Positions 49,026 to 59,075 of a DNA stretch of 64,000 bases are shown here, in pieces. The stretch is from the NCBI GenBank assembly GCA_028023455.1, contig JAQFVV010006273.1, forward strand, positions 5,829,889-5,893,888. The letters are read 5' to 3'. Each line of letters begins with the position of its first letter. Position 1 is the stretch's first letter. Source of the DNA: Epiperipatus broadwayi. Lineage: Eukaryota > Onychophora > Udeonychophora > Euonychophora > Peripatidae. The position numbers were made by a program, and so were the translations under genes. Under the pieces are notes generated by a model. That model was given only the letters and a program-made list of their open reading frames with translations. It made no database searches and was not told the origin of the DNA.

Positions 49026-49860
49026 TTTAATATTAAATATGCTTAGAAATTTAATTCAATCACACGTTTTTTTTTGAACCACATAAATAAAGTCATCTGA
49101 AAGAGACAATTAATCATTATGCATTTTTTCAACAATGTCTAATAGAATAATAATTTTAAGTATAGCCAAAAAAAAAAAATGTTACGAAAAAAAAGATGAG
49201 CTATTCCATGTATTTATTTTTAATTAAAAAGATATATTAATCTTTAATTGAGTCTTGTAATTTATATCTGGACTAAGAATAATCTGTAGATTAATATTGG
49301 GATCAAAATTATTAGGTTACTTTTTTAAATATTTTAAATGCCCCATAACTATATTTTGTAACCCATTCAAAAGGAATTTAAAGGAGGGCGTGTGGCTGAA
49401 AGAATATAGCAATGGAACATTTAAAATATTTTATATAGATTTTAGGAAGGGTTATACATTGTTTCTATTTTCAAATATGTATATATGTTTTGTAATTTTT
49501 ACTACATACAAAAATTATTTATTATTGTATAGATTTTGGAAGAACAAAAATAATTTGATCTTCTAATCTAAGAATAGCTAGATGTCTTTTTACTGACACA
49601 CACACACACACATATATATTAAAATATATTATACCAGAGTATGTAGATAATTAGCACTATTATGGTAATAAATCTTTGGTTAATGTTCACTATAATCATA
49701 ATTTGACCAAGATATACTATACCAAATGCCTGGCTCAGCAAATGAACAAATATTATTTTGTACTAAAGATTTACCACCGTATTAGTTGATAATTGTCTAC
49801 ATGTTCTGGTAGAATATATTTTATTACATATCTATGGTATATACATATATATATATATAT
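49026..49860. other. Intron tail: (CA)n and (TA)n tracts, no gene
   Basis: No motif was recognised in the open frame at 49,297-49,566. A short (CA)n run is at about 49,596-49,612 and a (TA)n run begins at about 49,843. Confidence 0.5.
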
Positions 49861-49866
49861 ATATAT

Positions 49867-49934
49867 ACTAGAATTACCTTTAATTGATATATATATATAT
49901 ATATATATATATATCAATTAAAGGTAATTCTAGT
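49867..49934. repeat. Palindrome with (AT)n centre over the exon 3 acceptor
   Basis: The 24-base left arm (49,867-49,890) and right arm (49,911-49,934) are perfect reverse complements separated by (AT)n, and the AT tracts extend the pairing. The right arm contains the presumed acceptor (AATTAAAG|GTAATT) and the first 11 bases of exon 3. The left arm is therefore an inverted copy of the intron-exon border. No pyrimidine tract precedes the AG. Confidence 0.85.
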
Positions 49935-49979
49935 TCTGCTGGAGATCTTGCTGTGGATGCTACAAGATTTGCAAAAGCA
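49924..49979 (+). CDS. FMO: Flavin-containing monooxygenase, exon 3 (NADP motif)
   Basis: This 56-base exon completes Gly196 and encodes residues 197-214, ending in a consensus donor (GTGAGT at 49,980). With exon 2 it gives VLVIGNSSSAGDLAVDATR, which aligns without gaps with the FMO NADPH-binding segment (VLVIGxGNSxxDIAVE). The second glycine of the usual GxGxxG/A is replaced by Ser198. Such variation is known in some FMO branches, for example plant ones. The phase fit (phase 1 in, phase 0 out), sequence match and donor all support it as a true exon. The acceptor lacks a pyrimidine tract and lies in a palindrome. Later exons are not found in this window. Confidence 0.85.
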
Positions 49980-50568
49980 GTGAGTAGAATTGTTTTATAA
50001 AACAGATTATGAAACTTAAAGTATAGAGTAAAATAATATATTTCAATTATATAATTATTAATATAAAACATTTGCCTGTCGTTTATTAAAATTAAGCATT
50101 ACTTTTAAGAAGCGAGAAGTATTTTTGTATTACTATTGAACATAGTAAAAATAGACAACTGGAAGAGAAATTACAATTTATATCTAGTTTTAAATTTTTA
50201 ATCTTTACTTGCAATTATTTCTTTTTTTTTCATTAAAAATATTAATATTTTAAAAAATTACATTAACATGTATTTTCATACAGTATGTTTCGTAGTGTTA
50301 TAAATTAGAATTTGCACTATATATTGGATTACTTTCAAAAAAATATATTTTATTCAATTATAGAGTAAGGTACATAATTGTGAATACAGGTAATAGTTAG
50401 AGCTGCTGTTAACAAGCATTGTCTGCAATGGGTTTACAGGAATACAGTTCAAATAGGATGGTTAGGAGGTAGGTCATACCATCCCTGTCATCACAGCAAT
50501 AGGGGGAGAATCTGTCCTGACAAGGTCAGAGGCATCGTCCATAGAATGAAACGGAATGTCTTGAAACT

Positions 50569-53500
50569 TAAATTTTTAGTTGATCCCAGGTCTGAATCAC
50601 CAACTGTTCTGGGCAAGTCCTCTTGTCAATCTCCCTAGCCTTCCATATGAAATTTATAAGGAGGTCCTCGGGACTATGGTCAATCCCACTTTCAAACAAT
50701 AGTTTGCAACGTATAGTCCAAATCCCGAAGTTGACAAATGAAGCCAGCCGAATTCTGGCAAAAAGCCCCTTTTCAAAGGCCAGAGGAATCATTACATAAG
50801 TCAGGTCAGGTGCAGACATTTTCCTCAGAATCATGCCTCGGAGACAAGACCACGAATCACAATGGAACAGAATGTGGTCCATGGTCTCTTCCTGCTTCCC
50901 GCACATTGGACATAAGGTATCGATGTTATAGCCTCTATGATGGAATAAAAAGGACCTTGTGGGAAGGGCCTTAAGGTTGACCTTGAGCAGGAAGTCTACA
51001 TACTTGGGCTCAAGTCTGAGGAATTGTGTCCATTTGGCAAGTCTGGAGATAGAAATTGAGAGCAAGATGGGGGTACATGTTTTCTCCTCGAACATTAGTC
51101 GGTATGTGTCCCAGTAAGTAAGTTTTGACTGGAATAGGGAGCTGGAGGTCTTGATCCATGATAGGACATCCGTCACCTGCTGTTGGATCCAAAGTCTCCT
51201 CAATCTGGGTGGGGGTCTATCGGTAGGTTCGACCCTTTCTATGGGAACTGGGCACTCAATGTCAGAATGAGAATTCAATAGCCTAACCAGAATATTGTAT
51301 GTCCTTTGAATTTGGAAGACTTTAATGGCATGTAAGGCCAGTCCATTCAGGGGTTTAGGCTTCTGTAAAATGTTTAAGCTGATGACCGGGGCCCCCTTCC
51401 CCCAGCATAGTTTCCTACAAAGCATCTCGATCCTTTTAATGAAGTTGTTGGTGGGTGAAAAGCCAGCCAGGTAGTATGTGATTTTGGGAAGTACTACCGA
51501 ATTCAGCAAGGCAACCTTGCCCAAAAGGGAAAGGTAAATTTTTGATAGTGAGTTAACTGTTTTTTCGATTTTGGTGAATAGCTTCCTCTCCATGTCTCTC
51601 CTCATGACTGAGGGGGGGAAGTGAGATGGAATCCTAGGAAGCTCTGGGGGGCTGCTTTGAATCTGCCTTGGATTTGCTTCCCCATCAGGATGGACCACAT
51701 TGCTGATTTGCGTTCGTTGACCTCAAGACCAAATACGCGAGCAAACTGGTCTAGGAGCTCTCCAAGTCTTGCAAGCTCCCTGCCAGAGGAGAGAAACACC
51801 ACCACATCGTCCATATAGGTAATGTGGCATATGCACTCTCCAAGCACAGGAATGGCTATCCCTGGGAGAGCAGCCTCGATGCTTAGAAGCAGGGGGTTCA
51901 CATAGGCTGTGAAGAGAAGGATGCTCAGTGGTGAGCCCTGTGGGATGGAAACACAGGGCCTAAATCCTGGAGATAATCTGCCATCCAATGAGAGAAAAAC
52001 CTCCCTATTTTGTAGGAGGTTCTCTATAATCTGAAGGTATGCCTTGGGCACTTTGAGCCTCTCCAGTATACCAAGCAATATGTCAATTCTGATGCAGTCA
52101 AAAGCTCCAGCAAAGTCAAGCTGAACCACGACTGGCTGGGATTTTCTTCTCCTGTGAACATGGTCAATGATGAGGCAAAATCGGCTGACAGCGTCAGCAG
52201 TCGAGCAACCTTTCTTTGCGAATTGATAAGGAGAGAGGTATTCTATGATGTTATCTTGGATGTCTTCTTTTATAAGGCCCTCAATAACCTTTATCATAAG
52301 CGGCACCATGGAAATAGGTCGAAGGTTCTCGAGAACCAGTGGACCCTCAGGGTTCTTGATGAGGGGAACCATAGTGATTGGACATATGTCCAAGGCTTCC
52401 CGACTGTCATTAGCAAGGAAATTTATGATGTTTAGTATAATTGGTACCGTAAATGTGCGCAGATGGAATAAAAGAAATTTTGGAATTCCATGCAGGCCAG
52501 GATGGACCTTGTCCAGGAGGGACCTTAGTCTCTGTAGAATTCGCCCTTCCATAATCTTATGGGGAGCAGCGTCGACCAAAGCAAATTTTTTTCGGGCACT
52601 AGTTATCCCCAATGGCTGAAATTTTAGGGAATAAAACTCCCTGATTCTGGCCAACATGGAAGAGCCAGAGTAGCAGTTTCCTTGTACCTCAATCGATGTG
52701 GGGGCTCGGGATCTTTTGCCTGAGCCAAGGGCCCAGCAAAGGTACCCTCTGGTCCAGCAATGCTGATGTTGTAGGTATTGATGAGCCCTCTTAATTGCAA
52801 GGTACTCGGCAAGGGAAGACTGTGCTGATTTATATTTTGCTTTCAAGTGAATTATGTGCGAGATATTCTGCTCCCCAAGAGACAGGTTGTGCAGAATTCT
52901 GGCAATTCCATCCAGCTCAGCCAATAGTTGGATGGGACCCTTGTTTTTAAGGGTGCATTGATTTATTAGATAGCCTAGCATTTTAACAAAGGCCATCCAT
53001 GCCTCCACAGGAGGAAGAGACATGATCTCTAGATGGCGGAATGCAATATAGGCCTCAGAGACCAGTTGGGTCGTAATATTCGATCTAGTCAGCATCCTCA
53101 TAGTGCGGGGATAATTGATTGTTGGAATTATGGTATTTTGATACCTGAGTCAGATTTCCATTGCCAAATGGTCGGAGAAGGCATTGGGCCAGAGATGGGC
53201 TTCAATCAATCCCACCATCACAGGAGAAAAAAACCAGGTCTATTAGGGAACATGTATGCCTTGTATAAAATGAGAATGCCCCTTCAGGAAAAAGGCTTTC
53301 TCCACTTATCATGGACAGATTAAGGAATTTTATGTACTTGTTACTGAAGGAAAGGTAGGATTGATTGAAATCACCTGTAATTAATGTGGGAAGCGGGCTT
53401 GTTCTGAGAGTTGCATTGATGGAGTGGATAACTTTGATTATGATGTCCGGGTTTTTGGGTAGGTATAGATTTATTAGATTGAAGGACCATCCATGAAATT

Positions 53501-53792
53501 GGAAGATCGCTATCAGGCAGTGAGAGTCTATGTATAACATTTTGAATAGGGCTATTGGTGACTTTTTATTAATTATGAGAGCCATGCCTCCTGATGCGGC
53601 AGAAGAAAATGAGAAGTGGAAGAAGCCGAATTCTTCGATTAGTTGAATCACACGATGGTCTGTCCGGAGGTGTAACTTCATTTCTGATAAGCACAGAATA
53701 TCTGGGGCCTGTCTATGGAACCAATGTGACAAGGCATATGCCCTATCCTGTGAGTTCAGGCCCCTTACATTGACAGAGAGTATCTTGAGCAT
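50569..53792 (-). pseudogene. Tx1-type ORF2: endonuclease, RT, C-terminal zinc motif
   Basis: The endonuclease starts at the ATG at 53,792 (MLKILSVNVRGLNS, N8, then CLSEM with E37, ITGDFN and, in a shifted frame, FSDH). The RT lies in 53,101-51,602: NLRPISMVPL, VQLDFAGAFD, SIPQGSPLS and the catalytic ITYMDD (YMDD instead of the usual LINE YADD or FADD). The last part (to 50,569) has LLGKVALLNSVVLPKITYY and a CX2CX8HX4C motif, CPMCGKQEETMDHILFHC, known from the end of L1-type ORF2. Breaks: a shift at a 7-base homopolymer (about 53,225), a TGA near 53,147 and a shift at a 7-base G run (about 51,609). The protein would nick target DNA and copy element RNA. Confidence 0.85.
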
Positions 53793-53794
53793 GG

Positions 53795-56447
53795 TTATTT
53801 GGTTGGTCGATCAAGTGGTTCCAGTGGATCAGCCAGACTTGGGGGCACAGGGGAAACCATTGGATTCTGTAAAGGATCGTCAGGCACTGGTATAGTTTCT
53901 AACCATATTGAGTCATAGTCTGGACCAGGGCTGTCATCACAATCACTGTTAGTAGATGAGGAGGAGAAAAAAACCTCAATCCGGAGGGCGAACTCATCGC
54001 ATATTTCCAGGGTGAGAGAAATAGGTATCTCATAGGTATCTCAGTCACTAATTGTTTTAGGGGATCCCCCAGTGGAGGCCCAGCCATCAGTGGGGAGGAG
54101 CACTGCACCTTTTTTTTGAGAGAAAAGTTGAGTTGCTACCTGGATTACAAGGATCAAAAAGGCCCAGAAGGTCATCTACCATTAGGGATTCCGAATCCAA
54201 TGTTGACCGGTCAGGAGAGTCTAATGGTGTTTTTGGTTTTCTTCTCTTCCTTTTCTTTAAGACTGCTGTAATGAATCCTTCCTCCTCTGGTGAGTTGGTC
54301 ATCGGTAGTCGGGAATCTACCATTGATACATTTACAGGCAGGTTAGCAGATTGGCTCTCCATTGATTCTACAACCAAATTGCATGAAGAGCCCTCCCCAA
54401 AACCTCCTGCAGCATATATGGGGTCAGGAGAATGGTGAGTCCTGTCAGATTGACAGTCAGGAAGCCCAGGGGGCTGATCCCCAGAAAGCCCCTGAGGGGT
54501 GGGGCCCAAGGTGGGCTGGACTGGTGATGTACTATATTTAGAGTGACATTGATGTGGTCCCTGGCTAATAAGTCCACATTGTATGCAGCTTCAATCTCTG
54601 CAGTCCTTCATGAGGTGTCCCCTAACCCTGCAATGGAAGCACTGGGGGGAACACCCTGGAGGATGATGGAAAGTGGAACATCAATGAACTCAATAAGCCC
54701 AGGTAAATTGAGTGGAGAAATCCCTTTATTCAATGCAATGCGAAAGTCTGCTATATTGGAGAGTGACTCGGCCCCACCATACCGGATTGTCCGATATTTA
54801 AATGCTATGATGTTCCCAAAGGGGGCTAAGGCTCTCTGGAGATCGGCCTTGCTGAAGTTTACACCACAATTCCTGATATAGCCATCAATGGAGCTCGGCC
54901 TATCCGGGTCTATGGTTATCAGATATCGGCCAAATAGACTCTTATGGCCATTACAGAATGACTCCTTGGCCATAATGTTGTTGAACTGAATCGCCACATA
55001 CCTGTCATTAGGGTGAAACAATACCTTGTATACCGAGCCCCAGATGCCATGTGTAGTGAATAATTCGAAAAGTGATTGAACAGGGAATTTAAATAGGTGG
55101 ATGTTGTCATCTGTGACAGCCAGAATCAGAGTCTTATCATCCTTATAAATGTTAAAAGATTTCTTAAGGAGAGGTGGAATTGATTGATTAAACTTGTCAT
55201 TGATCAGTGTGTGTTTAGATAGATCACACTTGTAGTTACTGGGGTTATCATAAGGAGGTATGTCTTCCCTTACTTCTTTGGGGGTTGTATGAGTTTTGCC
55301 CATTATTTGTAGAGCTCTGCCAAAGATTCCAGAAGATTCGCCAACTTGGGTGTTATCAACAGCAGGGAAGCCAGCAGATATAGATCGAGGTCCTGAGATA
55401 CTTCGGGCAGCAATGTTGGCATAGGATGCTGGGGTGGGCCTTGGCAAGCTTTCCTCTGGGTACTGACTGGGTCCTCCAAGGTTGGGTATTTTCTGTGGGG
55501 AAAGAGTTGGAAATTGATCAACACTATTATACTTCAATTGCTTGTCCTTATTTGATAAACTAGATGGAAGTGTGTGGGTTGGACTCCTCAAGGAAGATCC
55601 AACTGATGTAGGGGTGTTAGATAATATGGGGAGGTTAGGTGGTATGACATTATTTGAAAAAAGGTTAGGAAAATTTTTGCGTTCGGTATTTATATTGGGG
55701 CCAGGGTGATATATGGCTGGAGGTGGGGCCACCCCATCGAATGAGCCTTTTTTTGAAGCTGTGGCATGTGTATTGGCATTTCTATTGACTTCGTTGTGAT
55801 TTTTGAGTGATTCCTGAGAATTTTTTTTTTGATGGCGCCACCTCTGCATCGGTTTTTCCCTCATAACTTTCGTTCCCGATCCCGGAAAAATCCGGTTCTT
55901 TTTTTGTTATGTAGGGTATGTCGGAATACATATTGTTCCCAAGAAAAACTGAGTTTGAATTTATAGGAAATTGTATTTTTTCAACTGCAAAGTTTTGCCG
56001 CATTTCTCAACTTCCGGAATTGAGTGCTCGCTTTGAAAAAGCAGATTTTCGATGGATTTATTTATGTAAGTTACCCTTGGAAGTTAGCGATTGTGGTGAG
56101 CCTGGTATTGTTTTGTAGGGGAGGATGAGATCTTCCAAACAAGGGTGGTTTGGACCTCCAGGCCCATGTGGAAGTTTATTATTTTTTGGATCTTTCACGT
56201 TACTTTTAGCCAGTTTTACTGAGGCTTCCGGCAAAGATGTACGTTTAAATCTTTCTCTTTCAGGCACTACTGGCGTGTTTTGCATATTGGGATTTTTAAA
56301 TTGAGCTGTTTTCTTTGGTCTGACAGGATTTGGATAAGCCATGACATGTTTTTGATTCAATTTTGAATCTTTTTGTTGGGATTTAGTGTTAACTGGATTT
56401 TTTCTTCCACTACTCTTACTAATAGGGTCTTTTACGATAGTCGCCAT
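53795..56447 (-). pseudogene. Tx1-type ORF1 (gag-like, CCHC zinc knuckle)
   Basis: ORF1 begins at the ATG at 56,447 (MATIVKDPISKSSGRK), with a basic, Pro/Ser/Asn-rich N-terminus. A folded region follows with DDKTLILAVTDD, DRYVAIQFNN and RALAPFGNIIAFKY, possibly an RRM-like fold as in other LINE ORF1 proteins. Then comes a zinc knuckle, CFHCRVRGHLMKDC, and an acidic, Ser-rich tail ending at TAA 53,797-53,795. The frame is interrupted by TAA at 56,058-56,060, TGA near 56,006, shifts at an A11-type run (about 55,820), a C6 run (about 54,645) and an A8 run (about 54,112), a TGA just after the knuckle, and an 11-bp tandem duplication (GAGATACCTAT, near 54,025). It would coat element RNA. Confidence 0.8.
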
Positions 56448-56769
56448 TCAAGATTGATAATGATAAAAAAACGAATGAAATTATATTCAAACATAGAGGT
56501 AAAAATTTATTGTTCTTTATTAAGAGTCACTTTAAACGATTAAAAAAAAAAAAGGGAGGAGACTTACCTAAGATTTACAATTATTGTAACATCGCACTAT
56601 AAAATAAATCTGAATCATCTGGAGCTTAGAATGAGTAAACCATCCAGAAAGGCAACTGGAAGCATTGGATTAACGATCACAAAATACTCTTCTGGAAATT
56701 TAAATTTTATATGTAATATTGTACATTAATTTTGTATAACTTTTTTAATATTACTAGCATCATTTAAAA

Positions 56770-57260
<491 letters not shown>

Positions 57261-58974
57261 TTTATAAATAATCCAACTTTTCTAAATTGAATAAAATATT
57301 CTAGACCAATCTTCCTCAGTACATATGTATTTTATCAGAAACAGGTAAATCTTCCTCAGTGCATGTGCATTTTATTAGAAGCTAATGTTCATTAACTAAG
57401 CTAGAGAATTGAATTATCTCAATATACTCACCTAAGTGATATTTAGACTTTCTACTTATATATATAATTACAACCAATGTGGTTTTGCAACTTGAATTCT
57501 CACTGTATACTTATATAACATTTAATCCTTGAATATTCATATTTTATAATTGATATTAGAAAATATTATTACATGTATATTTTTAAGATTTTTATACTTA
57601 GACTCAGTTGGGTGTGGCAATGTAAATATTAATTACTTCTGCCTTTTTAATAGGACATACAAATATTGAAAAATTGATAATTAAAATCCTCTATGTGCAT
57701 ATGATTGATTGTAAGTTGCAAAATCAAATTACTTGTAATTACATATACAAAAAGGTGTCATTACACTTCCCTGTAGACATTCTAGTATTTTAAAAAAGTC
57801 TCTAACTTAGTGAAAGAAATTAGACTGGAAGATTTTATTCTGAGTAATAGTTCAATAGAGGGATGTGTTCCAAACATGAAAAGTTTTATTGGGTTAAATG
57901 TGTATAGATATGTCATAATGGAATAGTCAAGTTTACATGAATTGAGTATCTTTTAACTAAATTCAAATGAAGTAGCATTTTTCCTCATTCTCATCTAAAT
58001 TACATCATAGATACATCCATGAAGTATTGGAATAACACTATTATTGGATGATATTCCAGACAATCAATACCCGTAATCTAAAAACTAATATGATGACTCT
58101 AGCCTTATGAACAATCTAAGCACATAGTTAAATAAACAAGCATTTAATTCATACTATAATAAATAGCTTTCTAAAACCAATAACTGAAAACATTTCTTTC
58201 AATGGGATTAAAAATTTAATTAAGAAAAGAAAACTGACAGAATATCCTTAGGTGATTGTTTATGTGAATTAAATACAGATTTGTCAATGATCAGATCAAT
58301 CGCATCCTTGAATGAGGTTTAGCATTCCATATCTCATTTAATGACAATTTCATTTCTTAATAAAAATGAAATCAAATATAATTAATAGTGTGGATATTTA
58401 CACATATAATCTTGGTTTTCTGTTGCAATCAAATTCTATTTTTATATGAAAGTTTTTAATTCTAGAACACATAAATAATTATATTATTTCTACCTAGACA
58501 TCAAGAAATAAATAATGATACTTCTAAATATTTCCTAATTGCAGTATATCTTCAATGCACTTAATCAGGGAGAAATAAGTACAATTTGGTCTTAAAATTA
58601 AATGTTCAATCATAAAATTCAGAAAGTACTTCTGTAACCCAAACACACAATAAAAAAGTGAAACTAAAGATAATTTATTTTCAACTGTAAAATATTTTAA
58701 TACATACTTCAATTGATTATGAAAAATAACAAATCGATAAAGATGATGAAAACGATTCCATAATTGTAGTTTTCAATAACAGAACTTACATAACTTTATA
58801 TAAATTTACCTTTAACTAAAATTAGATAATAATAATTACAATGTAACAGAAATTATATTACACCAAACCTACTGCTTACATACATACATAAATTATTGGT
58901 CTAAAAATATGAAATTAATATTAGAATCTCATATACACTCATGTATATTTGTACATTGAACTCTTTTACTTTTT

Positions 58975-59075
58975 TTTTCATATGTCATAGCATCTGCCAG
59001 GATGCGAACCCACAACCATCTGCAACCAACTACTTGCTTGCAAGGTGGCTGCAATGACCTCTCGGCTAACAAAAT
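58975..59075 (-). mobile_element. tRNA-derived SINE copy with intact boxes
   Basis: On the - strand the copy starts GTTAGCCGAGAGGTCATTGC, in which TAGCCGAGAGG fits the pol III A box. It has GTGGGTTCGCATCC, a near-consensus B box, about 50 bases later. It then ends GCTATGACATATGAAAAAAAAAGT, an A-rich tail. It matches the copy at 9,995-10,092, which lies outside the FMO coding region. A real tRNA gene is unlikely because the ends do not pair as an acceptor stem. Confidence 0.7.

Larger units (their letters stand above)
22248..49923 (+). other. FMO intron 2 (about 27.7 kb)
   Basis: The intron runs from the GTATGT donor at 22,248 to the acceptor AG at 49,922-49,923. The reading frame closes exactly in phase 1 across it, which supports the assignment. 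It contains most of the LINE material of the window, several hairpins, SINE-like copies and repeats, listed separately. Stretches where nothing was recognised include 24,051-25,090, 27,340-28,829, 30,571-32,139, 35,931-36,559, 37,086-39,514 and 40,351-41,239. Confidence 0.75.
50340..56560 (-). mobile_element. Nearly full-length L1/Tx1-type LINE
   Basis: Read on the - strand, the element has a 5' UTR upstream of 56,447, ORF1 (56,447-53,795), ORF2 (53,792-50,569) and a 3' UTR of about 230 bases. It ends TTGAATAAAATATATTT followed by TTTTGAAAGTAA. ORF1 and ORF2 are separated by just two bases (TAA-CC-ATG). The order of domains (CCHC ORF1, endonuclease, RT, C-terminal CCHC) is that of L1-superfamily LINEs, and the post-RT region looks like the Tx1 lineage. 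The element is GC-richer than the host intron. The true 5' end and TSD were not fixed. Confidence 0.8.

Noticed and set aside
49596-49612. Short (CA)n tract as a regulatory element
   Set aside because: Common microsatellite with no supporting context.
51621-53323. Plus-strand frames inside the Tx1-type LINE, some above 90 codons
   Set aside because: Antisense shadows; the minus strand carries the RT and endonuclease motifs.
50340-56560. An endogenous retrovirus, because of the YMDD box and CCHC knuckle
   Set aside because: There are no long terminal repeats, protease, RNase H or integrase; an apurinic-type endonuclease precedes the RT, so it is a LINE.
58975-59075. A functional tRNA gene
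   Set aside because: The A and B boxes are good but the ends do not form an acceptor stem and a related copy exists at 10 kb; it is a SINE.
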